A stretch of DNA of 64,000 bases, taken from assembly GCF_011075055.1 (NCBI RefSeq), contig NC_058141.1, forward strand, positions 17,555,639-17,619,638, in the 5' to 3' direction. This document shows, one piece after another, positions 1 through 13,400 of the stretch. The notes beneath the pieces were generated by a model that made no database searches, was not told the DNA's origin, and was given only the letters and a program-made list of their open reading frames with translations. The DNA is from Mangifera indica. Taxonomy: Eukaryota; Streptophyta; Magnoliopsida; Sapindales; Anacardiaceae. Position numbers and translations under genes: made by a program. Every line of letters begins with the position of its first letter. Positions within the stretch are counted from its first letter, which is position 1.

Positions 1-2859
1 GGAATAAGACGTAAAATCCTCATGGCAGGGACTTGACTGCTTCATCTGATTATTTCTTATGTTGGTAAAATTAGGTGTTTTATCTTCACTGTTATCCTTT
101 GCAGAGCTTGAACTGACAAATTTCAAAGCTTGCTCAGGGTTGTTGGCACTAGTACAAGCATGCCCCAACTGTTCTTGATTACCAGAAGCTATCAAGATTT
201 CCTGAACCAAAAACATATTATAAGCTACCAACAAATGAATAGAACTAGTACTAGGTTTTTTAGATGGATCTAAAATTAACCCAAGCACATCATTAACTTT
301 CCAAAATATAAGCATTTTTCCACTGTAAATTACATGAAATAGAGTCTCATTTGCTTCTCTAAAGTGTGGTGACTTTTAGAGCAAAATAAGTAATACAAAG
401 AACAAAAAATAAAAGGAAAAAAGGACCTAGAAACACTGAAAGTAGGTATAAGCACTGTTTACAAAACCAATGCATGTAAGAGAACATAACAAAGTACAAA
501 TATCAGCAAGTGAGGTGCTTAATAATTTTCTCAAGCATGATCAAACAACTAATTTTCACAACATTTTTTCTTTTTATCTTCTCAAAATAATTACATCTGA
601 ATTTAAAAAGAAATCTAGAGGATGTTGTTTTTCTTGTAGGCCAAAGCCATCATTACAAATAGATAAAACACTCCATAAAACAGCTTGGCAAACCTAGAAC
701 ATGAATTGAAAGCTAAACACAGTACCACCAAAGCACATGATTCTAGCCTTTTAAATCCATGAAAACTAGCGTGAATGCAATAACTGCTTAGAAAAACTCA
801 AACACTAAAAGGAACAGAACAATTCATATAAAATTTGTGCCAAAATAAAATGCAAAAAGAGAACATGAGGTCCTTCAGAACAAGTCCAATACCGCTTAAT
901 TGCAGTGATATAAAACAATAACAAAGAATCATATATTTATATATAATTTTTCCTACCTAGTATAGCTTGACATATGCAGGTAAAATTGAAGCCCTTAATA
1001 GCAAAAAATAGATAAACCCGAAAAAAAAAAAAAATTTTAAAAAAACTAGTCAAGAGAAGATTCAATACCAACCAATCCAACAAATTGTTATTAATTTAAT
1101 TTAATTTATTTTAAGAAACAAAGAGATAACAACTATAACAAACAGAAAGAAGCACTAAGGACTATAGATCTTGAGCCCCATCCGCCACTATCCTCCCACA
1201 ATGAAGAGAAAATTAAGAAAAGATGATACCTTTGATTTACTAATCCACTTGCCATCAGTCCATTCCAAATGAGGCCTTAATTCTGAATGACTAAATTCTT
1301 TATCCACATTTCCATGCTTAAAAAAGACATTGTACCTTCCCTCAGGGAGAACTTTGGTAATCACTCCAGCCCGCCAACCAAAACCATAGGATGTATCAAC
1401 TTTTTCCAGCAATTCATAATTTTTGTCCACGTAGCGAGGAGGGGTAGGTCGGATATGCTTGGAATCCAGATTAACTTTTACCATTCCAGGTTCATCACCA
1501 ATCATTTTGTTTTCATACTTGACAAAGAAAGTGCCATCCTCATTTTCTTTAATGATGATTGCAGGGAACCAGACATCACGTAAGTTTTCTAATTCGTCAG
1601 GATTTACTTCTACCGCTGTCCCTGGGCTAAAAACGGATCCTGTTGATTGCTTTAAGAAATAAAACTAAAAATATATTATTACAGACAAAAGTCACTGGTT
1701 TACATATATCACGCAGAGAATCAAAATGAAAATATAGATTTTAAGGCTTGAGGAGATAACATATACAACAATTATTAATACTTAACTGTTAATTGAAGAA
1801 CAGAATCTTAAATTAAAAAGATAGCAAGATTACCATTGGTTTAGGTAGGTACTGTGTGCTTCAGGAAAATACTAAACTTATGCTCTAAAGTACATTTCAG
1901 AAGATTCCATTCGGTATCCTAAATAAGTTAATGGTGCAAGACCATCAATAAGAACGACCATGTAAATACTAAATGTAATAATAGAACCCCAGAAAGATCA
2001 GACCATGCATAAGCAGAATCAAAGAATTAACCAGGTAACATAAGTGAATCAAGCTGACAATTTGACTATCATTCTAATCTTAACAATAATCCTATACACA
2101 GCAAGATGTTTCCTTTAATAGCGATTAACATGCAATGCATCTATCCACCGCCTATGCAAGGTTGGCACTTATCAATACCAGACGGATTACTCATACTTGA
2201 ATAAAAAGTACTTTTGAGGCCCACAAACACTAGTGAGAAAATCATGCCAAATACTATGCGAATAAAAACATGTAATAAAACCCATTTAAAATATTACATT
2301 AGGTCAAAATTTACAAGCCCGCCAAGTTATTTCTTCCAGAAACTCAAACTCCCTCTTTTTTCATCACTCTTTAAAAAAGTATAACGGTAGCTTGACGTAC
2401 CAGCTTTTTGGGTCGGACCCAGTTACCGTTAACCCAAACCCAACTAAGTCTCAAATCTTTCTCTTCAAAATCAAGAACATCAGGTGGGTTATCAAAACAA
2501 ACCCTGAGTTTCCCGTCATCAAGAATCTTCCTTACAGTACCAGTCCACCACCCATCTCGGTAATTGGCATCAACTAAGTCGTTTAACTCAAATGGCTTCT
2601 TCTCAGTCGTTTTTTGAGGAGGCAATGGCCTTACATAAGCTGGGTCAACGTACTCCGTCAAGGGACTGGTGCCATCATCAGCAAGCAAGTACTTGTACTC
2701 AACCAGGACTTTCTTACGTTTCTTGGAAGCAGATTTTGGTGGGGACTCAACAAGAGTAGCTCGGTACCAGGCGCCTCTGAAACCGTCCTCGTCGCTGGTG
2801 ACTTCAATTTCGGTACCTTTGGTGAAGATGACTGGGTGCTCGGACTCCGAAGTTACCAT
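1..2859 (-). CDS. Agenet-domain (DUF724-type) protein, 5' part, runs off left edge
   Basis: Three exons read in phase on the minus strand: 2401-2859, 1230-1649 and 201 down to the window edge (open there, so the gene is partial at its 3' side). Exon 1 starts at the ATG at 2859 (MVTSESEHPV...) and encodes two Agenet/Tudor-like modules; the motifs GAWYRATLVE, YVDPAYVRPLPP, DANYRDGWWTGTV and VWVNGNWV are typical. Exon 2 repeats the pattern (VWFPAIIIKE, HIRPTPP, GWRAGVITKV, EWTDGKWI). Exon 3 is polar, low in complexity and serine/asparagine rich, as in the linker before a C-terminal DUF724 domain, which would lie outside the window. Splice sites are GT-AG (AAGCTG|gtacgt; ttaaag|CAATCA; TCAAAG|gtatca; gttcag|GAAATC). 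Agenet proteins are plant Tudor-like chromatin or RNA-associated factors; no specific function can be read here. Family confidence is high, the member is unresolved. Confidence 0.85.
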
Positions 2860-3600
2860 TTTCGTTCCCTCTGGGCAGAAAACCCTGGCCTAGGGTTTTT
2901 GTGCCTTTATTTTCAATTTTCACAGCTTTGAATGAAGATAATTTCTTTTTTTGTTTTTTAATTTTCTTTTTATGTGTTTATTTTTGTGGGTTTGGCGGGA
3001 TAGGTTGGATTCTTCGGTAATTGAGTGGAGCGGAGTAGAGTGCCCTTTCCTTCTTTTATTTATTTCTCTTAAAATCTATGAATTTAATGATAAAAAATCG
3101 TTATAAATGATTTGATAACGACAAATAAGTGAAAGGGGAAATAATTAATCTAATTTTTTTAATCATATTATAATTTTATATATAGAAAAAACCCTAAATT
3201 AATACCTGTTATGTCTTCCTAAAATAGTTTTGGCATTTAATCTTGTGATACAATTTAATTCTACTATAAATATGAGATAAATAAATTATTTTTATAAAAA
3301 AAATAACAATAAAATTATATATATCCATTTTAAATATATAAATATACACATATTTATATATATATTATTATATAATTAAATAATTTCAAATTAATAATAA
3401 AAAAATAACACCACCATATTTATCATTATAAATAAATGAATTTTGGAACTAAGTAAAAAAGCCTTTTCTTCTTTTTTTTAAATTTCAGTAAGGATATTAC
3501 GGCATCGAAAATGTGGCACTGCTAATGATGCCATAACCCCACAGCCACAAAAGCAGTGTTCGTACGTTTTTCAAACGCCCCCAGAACTTCTAAAAATAAA
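2860..3600. other. Intergenic, AT-rich; leader of the Agenet gene
   Basis: Immediately 5' of the Agenet ATG there is a pyrimidine/T-rich leader on the gene strand, then about 500 bases of very AT-rich DNA with TATATATA runs near 3350. I see no coding potential or RNA gene. Confidence 0.5.
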
Positions 3601-3860
3601 AACAATGGCGTCCCTAACACCGGCAAGGCAACCACAAGTGCAGTGATATCTCCGATAACTCCAATTTCAACTAAGTTACAACAATTTCCAGGATTTAAGA
3701 GCTTGTACATCGAGTCGAAGCGCATCCAAATTCGATCTCACCCTCCAAAACGTTGACTTGGTACTCCAAGACCTTCGTCCTTACTCGATCGCTGATGGTG
3801 GAAACGTTGACCTTGTGTCAGTTGAAAACGGTGTCATGAATGAAACGATTGTTCAATAGG
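3601..3860 (+). pseudogene. NifU-like (NFU, plastid type) gene fragment
   Basis: From about 3718 the plus strand reads SASKFDLTLQNVDLVLQDLR followed by PYSIADGGNVDLVSVENGV. This matches the start of the NifU C-terminal Fe-S scaffold domain of plastid NFU1/2/3 (pattern LTxxNVDxVLxxxRPxLxxDGGNVxxxxVxxGVV). Upstream, an ATG at 3605 begins a short MASLTPARQP segment like a transit peptide, but it is broken by stops and is out of frame with the NFU block. After VENGV the frame becomes MNETIVQ and stops; the segment carrying the CxxC cluster ligands is not found in the following 300 bases. This is best read as a truncated, frame-shifted remnant. It could be the first exon of a gene disrupted by rearrangement, but no downstream exon was seen. 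Confidence 0.65.
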
Positions 3861-4163
3861 ATTAACAACTTGTTTGTAATTGTTTAAATTTTTACCTAGG
3901 TATATGAGCGGAAGAAAGGAGGTTGACAGATGCAATTTTTTTCTTAAGAAAACTGACTTAATCTGTCATGAAAATTGAGATTAAATTGATGAAGAGGAGC
4001 ATGCGGAAGTTGTCTTAGCTTAACCACAACCATGAATATGAAGATGGGAATTAAACTGAAAAAGAGTTTTTGAGTACAACATCAATTGATTACTTCTAAG
4101 GATCCCCTCCTTACAGTAGAAGTAATGAAACCGTGGCTTAAAGAGAGAAATTCAGATATTTGC
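3861..4163. other. Intergenic spacer
   Basis: About 300 bases between the NFU fragment and the 3' end of the INSIG-like gene. It probably includes that gene's 3' UTR on the minus strand. Nothing else was recognised. Confidence 0.4.
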
Positions 4164-5344
4164 CTAACCAGACTTGTCCTCTGAATTAGCAGCAGCCATT
4201 ACTGATCTGAGCCAACGAGCTAAGTTAATGAGGAATGGCGTGTAAACAAAATAGCAGGTAGCTGTCCAAGTAACCAATCCCTGCACACAATAAAAAGTAT
4301 CGAGATTGGCACTTCTGTGAAGCCATAAAGGATTTAAATTGTGGAAACAAAATCAATTACCTGGCCAAGGAAATATATATTTGCTTTTGGGTAATACCAA
4401 AGGTGAAATAGCCTGGAAAACAAGTATCAGACTAACCAGGGATTTGCTTGAATTATTTAAAGATAAGAGGAAAAGAAAGATTACTTCATTAGAGGTATCT
4501 CAGCCAGTGGGCAGGCGAGACCGACAATAGATGCTAGGGCGAAGCCGAGCCATGTCCTGTCCAGGGAAAACCATATAAATTCTGCCACTGCAAATAATAT
4601 GTAGGCTTCTATGTTGTCTGCTGTTCCTGCCTTATAAAGTTCAGCACTCAATTCAATAAATACCAACAGAGCTCTGCATTGATGATTAAAAGAAAAAAAA
4701 GTTTCAAGGGATGATGAATGCTCGTTGATTCATACCGCGAATCCGAAAACTACTTCAGTCTTCTTTTTGGTTAGCGTTGAAGTCTTGCTATAAATTTTTT
4801 CCTTTTTATCCATGAACTAGTTGAACTTAAATAAAATGCAGTATTCAAAGTTAAAACTCACAGTAGCGAAGCGGCGGTTTTTTTCCAAGCTTCCCTCGGG
4901 AACCTTTGAAGAGGGTGAGGCTCTGTCATCCAAGTAGAGTTGGAGCAAACCGACAGTGCAGTAAAACAATCCCAGCAGAGACGGAACCTATTGACATTGA
5001 ACAGACAACAACCAAAGAAATTGAAGAATTTTGATCTGAAGAAAGAAAAATGAAAGTAGATTTACCCAGATACTCGTGTGGAGAGGTCCGATATTAATTG
5101 ACCCGTTTTCATAGACCACAAGATTCACCCGGGAATGAAGCCCATCAATAAGGGGACCCAGAAAGAAACCAGAGCCGAAAAGTGAGAGAGAGATGGATGG
5201 GTTGCTGATACTTGTTCTGGTTTGGTTTCTTAAACCGCAAGAAGTTCTAGAGCGATAATATTTTGCTTTTGCCTGAACACGAACGTTGACACGGCTAGTG
5301 GGAAGTGAATAAGAGGATCTCAAAGCGATGCCTAACACCTGCAT
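4164..5344 (-). CDS. INSIG-like (insulin-induced protein family) membrane protein
   Basis: Six exons: 5066-5344, 4862-4987, 4736-4816, 4485-4673, 4361-4412, 4164-4280 (stop TAG). The N-terminal 50 residues are rich in S, R and T and could be a targeting peptide. Hydrophobic segments follow ([96 protein letters not shown]). The FxLDRTWLGxxLA stretch aligns with the WTFDRSRSGLGLGI block of INSIG proteins, and the length (about 280 aa) fits. Animal INSIGs regulate sterol-sensing proteins in the ER; the role of plant members is unknown to me. Odd point: the exon 3/exon 4 junction does not keep phase. Exon 3 ends in phase 0 (TTCGCG|gtatga) while exon 4 needs two carried bases, so either a base is missing or extra, or the splice site is misplaced. 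Family call by recall only. Confidence 0.65.
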
Positions 5345-5756
5345 GATTTCTCCTTGTCACTTTTTGTTTTCGAGATGAAGAGCGGCTTATTAAATCTCTA
5401 CCACTCAAGATAAAGTGGTTTTTAAAGCTCCACATAAACCAAATATGTAAACTAATTATAAATAAAAAATATTTTAGAGGAGATGAATATGAATTTAAAA
5501 AAAAAAATACAGTATAGTTTTTAATTTTTTTTTAAATTTTTATTTTATATATCGCAACAGGATTGCTGAGATATATTACATGATAAATAAACAAACTTGT
5601 CGCTTCTAAGACTGGACTTAATATTACTGTTACATACAGCTGGCCTGGTAAATATGGTGAAGCTGAGGCAAGGTCCTGGTTTAAATCCTGCGTTGCTCTT
5701 TAACTTCAAGAATAATGAACTAAGCAGCAAAAATTAAGCCATTGTGACTTAAAAAA
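5345..5756. other. Intergenic; 3' flank of SWC4
   Basis: AT-rich spacer with long T/A runs near 5500-5540, between the INSIG-like start and the SWC4 stop. It probably contains the SWC4 3' UTR. No other feature was seen. Confidence 0.4.
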
Positions 5757-8700
5757 TTATAGATCTGAAGCCTTAATTTTTCTTGGCCTTTTATGAGCAG
5801 TCGATGATGGAGCCTCTGATAACCTTCCAGGTCCCTGAAGAATTGAGTATCAAAGAAAGACTAAATTAAAATCATATGAAAATCTAAAGCTGGGGAGAAG
5901 TGATAGTAAAACCATTACACAACAGTAAGCATATGACATTGCCATGATGTACCTTGCGTTTCTGGTCCCTTTTGCCAATCCTTTCTCCTGAAATCCCAAT
6001 AGAACTTTGAATTTAAAACTCCTAGACAACTGACTTACTTCAATTTAAAATAAGTTGAAGGGAAGACCAGGACGCTGACACCAATTATAATATTACCTCC
6101 AAGACTTGCAGAGTCTGGAACAAATGTTCGATCCTGATCCCCACCACGATGTGAACACTGTACAGAATCTAGGAATTACTTGAAGAATTTGACACTAGGA
6201 CTAGTTCGCTAGAATGCTAACAGAACCACAAGCCTAGTTAATTGCAAGAGATTACATAACATTAATCAATCCACTAACCTTAGGGGTGTCCGGCATATCA
6301 ATGTATGAACCATCACAGTAAGATGAACTGTCTGCCTCCTTGTATTGCAACTTAATGAAACACAAAAATTAAACATGTCAAGATATAAATGAAAAATAAA
6401 CCATTGTTGTTATTCTATTCCAAGAAATTCTGAATTACCTATATTGCATCCAAGAACCTTGCTCTTATGCAACAAAAAACAATACGTAAAAATATTGAAA
6501 ACCGATTGGCTCTGAGACAATAAAACCCAAAAGGAGTCAATAATTTCAAGCATTGCCATATTAAGAGTGAAATTTTGAATGGGAATAATGCTCAGCTCAT
6601 ATCATTAAAGCAACACAAGAAACTTAGCAATTAACCAGAAATCTCTATTGCAACAATCCTCCTCATAAAACTTCAGGTTAAGGACCTTCCAAATCCCTTT
6701 AGTACAAGGAAAAAAAAGGGATGATTTGAAAGAAACAACAAAACATTGCTATTACTTGACCCAGAGGAGATAATAGAGTACTAGAGAAAATATAAGCTTT
6801 AGCATATACTAAAATAATGATAATATAAACATTAGTTTATACAAAAGTTATGATATCACTTAATTTCCAAACTGTATGAAATTAGAACCTGAGAGAATAA
6901 ATAAAATATTTTCATCATTTTGAATTAAGCCATATAAAACAGTCACATCTGCTGTTATCAAACCACAAAATTATAAGGACAAAAAAGGAACGGTCAATCA
7001 AGAAAAATAACCTTGGGTATTCATTACCTGCTTCTGAAGATTTAGTCGAGTCAATATTTCTTTTCTTAATTCAAGATGCTCTGCACAAACAGCTTTGGTT
7101 GGAACTTTAGGTTTCAAATTAACCTGTAAATGATACATCATGAGCTTAATGATCACTCAGTCATAATATTCACAAAATACCCTGTCAAGTGAGTCTACTC
7201 AGAAAATTTAGATAACATCGAACTCCAAGAAATATGCCCAAAAGACAGGGATCACATACTAGAAATCGCTAGAAATGATTAAACGGATACTTGAAGTTTT
7301 GATTTCTCATCAAAAAATAAAATAAAATAGAATAAATAACAGATAAAAAAACCTCAGTCAACATCCATATAACTCAGCTATCAAGTCCAAAATCTGCTTT
7401 ATGAGAACCTAATGTGGTTAAGCACGCATTACATATGGATATGGTCATATCAGGAATATACATTGGCAAAAGTTAAGTCCTAATTTTATAATAATCTGAT
7501 TGAAAACACAATGTCAAAATATGATTGCCCAAATTTAGTAGGAGAGAAACAATTAACAAGCTACAGCACTAGTGCATCTCCATAATTCAGACTTACCCAG
7601 AGAAGAACAGCAACTAAAAAAATAAATAAAAACAAACAGATCATAATGATAACTATAAAACGTTAATGTCTACTTACTATAGAAATAACACCACTGAAAA
7701 ATAAATAACATAATACAGAAAGAGTATCTTCACCATAAACAGTTCAGGAAGCAGAAACAAACCCCAAGATCTTGAAAGGTCTGCCCAACCCGCTTGATAG
7801 TCCAAAGTCCTGCTGATGAGCTTGCAGCTTGTACCATCTGCTCAAGTGCAGAAGTCCTCAAATAAACCTTAAGCTGCAATTTTTTTAAATCAGTAGAATT
7901 TTCGTTGATACTTGGATAACTGAGATAAAAACTTCCAGAAGAGTCAGGGACTGTGGTTCCAAAACTAGAAATTGGGGACATCATGCTCAAATATTCCATA
8001 AAAATTGAAAGAATAACAAAAAACAAATTACTTTCACTAGTGCCTAGAAAAAGATAACCATATTTTTCAAAAGGAGGCGGAAAGAGGGAGAAGGTAGAAA
8101 CTAACTTGGAACCAATTAATAGACATACCATGCGTAAAGAAGCCAAAGTAGAGGCACTTTCAGCCATAATAGAGGTTGAAGGTGCAACCACTGCTGCAGG
8201 AATCTGAACATTTAATGAACAGGATATAGTATCACCAAGTACAGCCTGGTCAGCACTTTCTGAGCCCACATGTGATGTAATAGGCAACTCAGGCTCTTCG
8301 GCAGCCTGGGTAAGCAGAAAGCAGAAAGCAGAAAGCAGATTTTTTTACTTCATTTGGAATTCAAAGCAGAAGTATTATTGACATTTCTTACAAGTACAAA
8401 GTTATAAACAATTCCAACTTTTGTTTCATGTGATACAAATACACATCTCCCTATTAGCTGTAATGCAAAACAGCATTGATTATAAGAAATAGGCATAACC
8501 ACATATCAAATGCCAACACACCCGTGCAGCCATGCGTGACTCAGCTATTCTTTTTGTTTCAGCCAAAACCTGAAAAAAGATCTTGCTTATATTGTATTAA
8601 CCAGTCAAAATTCACATCAGTGCTGAAATGTCAACATTACACAGTAACCAGTAAGAGCTGCAAGCAGAATAAGACCTCAGCATCTATATGCTCTTGCTGT

Positions 8701-10437
8701 TTTGTTTGTGATAGCACCATTGACAATGCATGCTTCCGTTCTTTCTCTTGTGAAACATTGTAAGGCTCCTACAAAAACAGAAAGGTCAAAAACTACAAAC
8801 ATATAGAAAAACATGGTATAGCACACCTCAAATCCAGAGAACCAGATAAAACCAACCAAATGTGACCAAAAAAAATTGAAATCATGACATTATAACAGTC
8901 AAGTAGAAACACCACTTATACAGCTATCATACCTTAACAAGAGGATGAACTGCAACATCTCCCAGAGATGGAGCCCTAGCAATCATTATAGCTTGAGATA
9001 CTACAAAATAAGAATTTTCATAACCATAAAGAACAATCAAATAGTTTCTTGCAATCAATTGTCATGCGCTGTCCCCTGCAAACAGAACATAAGTGAAGTA
9101 TCATATTAAACTATAAAACAATTAAAATAAATAAAGTGATATAAACAGTAAAAAACTAATATTAGTCAAGAAAACAGAAACAACTACCACTATAATAATG
9201 ATCCTTTAGTTCCTCCACAGACCAAGATGATGGGAATCTGTCAGCTACAATAATGAAACGGAGATCAAACCTTTCACACAAGTCAAACAGTTGATCTGTC
9301 TCCTCTTTGGTCCATGTCTAATCCAACACATAGAAAAAAACTGAATATTAAATAGTATTGATAGGATATATGGGAATCAAGCATGAGTTATAATTCCCCT
9401 TCGAAATTTTCAACTTCATTTGATACCTACAGGATCTGTTAAATACTTTTCATACTCCTCATTCGTGTATTTGACAACATCAACAGACTGCAACATAACA
9501 AAAAACTAGCTGATTCAACCATTGAAACCAAAACTAGAGAAAGTAACTAAATAAGTAAATAACCGATGCAAAATTCTCCACTAAAGAAAGAGACCGATGA
9601 TAGAAAACTTTTATACCTTTTATACTTGGCAAAAGAGTAGTCTGCTGTTGGTGGAATACCATTCACAACTCTGACCTGCTGAGTGAATAAAATTATAAGA
9701 CATCTTAAACATTCATACCAAGGATTCTCAGGTTGCTAGCTTATGACAAAACCTTCAGAAATTAAGAAAACGTACCCAATGGTAAAGCTGCAAGTCATCT
9801 TTACGTGCAGAATTTGTGAAAGGAAGCCACCGCCAAGTAATCTGAATGCAAAAGATGATACCTTTTATAAAAGAAATCACATCATCATAATTTATAATTT
9901 AAACAACATCAAAACATCAATTAACACTGCCAGCCAACTTATACAAACATGTAGTCACGCCAAGTAAACACTACTTCAAATACTACCCAAGTTAACAGTA
10001 AAATTGATAACAAAAAGGATTTTGATACCAGACCTTCTCGTCAGATGGGGGTCCTTTTTTCAACAGAGAGACGTCAATGGATGGCATAAGCGGCGCCAAT
10101 CCTCCAGTAAGCGCATAAACGTACGATGTACACGAAATTAGAAAAAGAAAAGCACCAAAAGCAAAAATGTAGCTTGACAACGGCATTCTGAAAACAGTTG
10201 GGCCAGCCACAATTGGTCAAATGCTGGGTGCGTATGGCGGTACACTGAGAGCACCTTTCAAGTCGGCTGAGAAAGAAAGAAAAAAGCATTTTACGCATAA
10301 CCAAAAATATGTGCGTAAGTTACCTCACGAGAGATGCCATCCGGTTTCCTTTGGGGTTCCTTCTGGAGCCGAGATTTCTTGTCTTGTGTTAATGGTAACT
10401 GAGTTTTGGGTAGTCCGAGAATGTCTTTGGCGTCCAT
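5757..10437 (-). CDS. SWC4: SWR1-complex protein 4 / DMAP1 homologue (frame-broken in this sequence)
   Basis: Sixteen exons: 10324-10437, 10034-10120, 9776-9841, 9617-9675, 9431-9487, 9188-9317, 8933-9000, 8676-8768, 8522-8569, 8129-8305, 7763-7873, 7028-7123, 6279-6350, 6097-6157, 5953-5987, 5757-5834. Start [16 protein letters not shown], end [12 protein letters not shown]; both are hallmarks of plant SWC4. Conserved blocks in order: [33 protein letters not shown], the SANT/Myb-like block [20 protein letters not shown], and the DMAP1 C-terminal region ([41 protein letters not shown]). The family is a nuclear subunit shared by SWR1 (H2A.Z deposition) and NuA4 acetyltransferase complexes. Two anomalies: intron 1 would end in AC instead of AG (gtaact...cgtac|GTTTAT), and exon 4 is 59 nt where 60 would keep phase (TATAAAAG|gt where the family has Tyr-Asn-Lys). 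The remaining junctions keep phase. The gene is identified with high confidence; whether it is functional is uncertain. Confidence 0.88.
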
Positions 10438-13400
10438 GTCGATCACCCCAAAATTTAGGGTTTAATCTGAACTGTGACTCTCATGAAAATTGATAGTTTT
10501 GATAAATTCATTGAAGGTTTCATGTCACTGGAAATGTCAGTTAAGAGCTTGCGTTGAAGACAAGATTTTGGGTTTAACAGGATTTCTCAATCAAAATCTT
10601 CGGTAAAATGTCAAAAATTAGGAAGTGTATAATTCGGCTCAAATTATAAAATTAAATTGAATTATTTAAAAATTGTATTTTGGTTTAACTTGCAAAATGG
10701 TTTGATTTGGATTAAAATTTTTTAAATCATTTTTTTTCAGTTTAGATTATGATTTGAATAATTTTTAAATCGAACAAAACCGTAAACTAAATAAGTATAT
10801 ATATATGATAAAATATTTATTTTACACATATAAATTATGTTTTATAAAACTATAATTTTATTAATTTTATTAAATAATATATATATATATATATTTAAAA
10901 ATGAATGATTTTAAAATATTCAAAATATGATAGTCGAATTGTGTATTATATCGTATATCAAAAATCTAATTTATCATAACGTATATCGTATGATATGATA
11001 TGTTTTTTAACGATAACAATAATAAAGTAATATAATTGACATGTTATCATTTTAAAAAATATCACAAATAGTTTTAATATTTTAAAATTTTTCATATATA
11101 CCCTAATAAATTATCATTTTCTCTAAAAAAAAGTATTAATTTATATCAATAATATATATCATATCGTATAATACATATTATATCATATAATACGTTTAAT
11201 ATATCGTATTAATTTGATACATTTTATATATATATCATTTTTATCTGTATCGTATCGTATTATAAGATACGATATATATTATATATCATAAATATTAATA
11301 ACTATGATTCAAACTATAATTTAAATCGAATCGAATTATATTTTTTCAATTTAATTTAAAAAATTTCGAACTTTTTTAAATTTGGTTTTAAAAAACCGTT
11401 AAACTCTAACTATACACACTTTTATTAAAAATAATAATAACTACCATACTATTTGACAGTTATCCTTCTAGAAGTCTTGCGACTGTAAGGAAATATTTTA
11501 AAGCTTTTATTATATTTTTATCCTATCATTATTTCAATAAATTAGATGTATTTAATGTGAATATTAAAATAAATATATATTTAATATGTATTATTAAATA
11601 ATAAAATAATATATAATTATATAATAAAATAATTTATCCGTATATTTAAAAGTAAATATCTGTAGTAATATTTTTATTATTTTTGTTAATTTTGTTATTA
11701 AATGGGTGGGCCTAAAAACTCCACTTTTATCTTGGGTTGGTCTTGAGATATTGGGTCTAGAACACAACACAAGGATGGCCCGTCAGACAAACCATTTCAG
11801 CTCTTCTACGAGGAAACGGAACTGTAAAATTTGGTGTATTTGGTACCTGTTGTAAGGCTATAACTGCTTCTTATCAGTGTTGTTATCTCTTAATAAGACT
11901 ACATCCTAGCAAACGGCTGAGCTTAATTACTATAGTCAACTCTTGGATATGGTGTGAAATAGGTGTCAAGCACAGTGAATCCATCTTTTCAATTAATATC
12001 AAGTCTGTTGGGTGGCTCTCAATTATTAATAAAAGTATCCAACAGAGCGTAGGTGCCCCTACTGACCTCTGAGGGGCAATACTCATCTCGCAAAATTAAA
12101 CGGTGTAACTACAAAAGCAGACACCTTCTGCCATTCAGTGGATCCCATGCCGAGGCAGATTCACTACTTAGCGTCCCATCGGGCCTTTCACTTGTGTCTA
12201 ACTTGAGTTAACGTTGTAATTAGTGAGCAGTGTAAAGGGAAAATGAAAGGATTACATGAGTTGTGCTCGAGTTACTGCAGAATCCCTTTAGACATATAAT
12301 ATCAAACTCAGTTTGGTTTGAATGTTAATTCTTGTCTCAGATATAGGATCCATTACAGATGCATCAATGACAGTGAATCGTCTTCTTTCTCATTGTCCTT
12401 TTACCATTTGTCAATGCCTAAGCAGTAATCTACTCGTTTGTAGCATTTTCGTGGATTTAAAGCATGAACCCAGTTGGATTTGGTCGAAACACTCCAACTG
12501 GCAACCAACAGACTCAGACGACATAAATTCTGTTGTTAATATTTTATGTTTCTTAACTACTGCAAAACAAAATCTGCCAGGAAAATCTTGGTTTAGCCAT
12601 TGCTGTTCTGACAGGGACGACCTCTTTGACCCCTCAAGTACAACTATTTTAGCATTCAACAACTTTCTATTGCCGACTAGAGCCGTTGAAGTAGGGTAAA
12701 ATAGCAAACCTCCAAGATTAGATAGCACTGAAAGACATGATAAAATGTAGAGACATCGATAAGTTTATAAATATAGAAATTTATTCGTCTGTTAATGTCA
12801 CATTTGATGTTTTACTGTTGATCAAGCATGCTTAATAATTTAAATACAGAAAATTATGTTTTCAAGCTGTTGTCACTTAACCAAGAGATGTACAATTGTG
12901 TTGTTCTTATTTAATTTTAATTCGGTCATTTATTCTATCAATGAATTTTTGCTGTTGTTTGCTAGTTTTACCCTTCCATATCTTTGTTGGTTTATCTTTC
13001 ATACATATATAGAAATGCAAATGGCAGCATTTTCTCAAGTTGCAGTGATGAAGAAAATGAACCCCTTCACTTCACAGTCATGCCTATCAAATTATACTAA
13101 TCACTACTACCGTTACGTATACGAAACGCTATGTTTTTGTGATGTCTTAATATATATCTGTCGTCATTTTCAATGTTAAATTCATATCATAGATTTTATT
13201 GGTTTATAGTTTGATTAAATTGATTCAGTCTTCCTATCATAAATAAGATTATGGCTATTACATTACATTTGCTATGATGTAATTAGTATGCATCCAGACA
13301 ACCATTATCATAATAATATTAGAATCAAGAGTAACACTATATATACTTACTTTAGATATATATTTATATATGTCATCACATGACTGAGTGTTACTTTATC

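Noticed and set aside
10700..11350. Dense ATATCGTAT-like words, possible satellite or CRISPR-like array
   Set aside because: Spacing and sequence are irregular; simple AT-rich degeneracy is enough, and CRISPR is not expected in a plant.
12322..12728. Overlapping frames on both strands of 105-125 codons
   Set aside because: No family motif, no matching neighbour exons; kept only as a possible remnant in the intergenic note.
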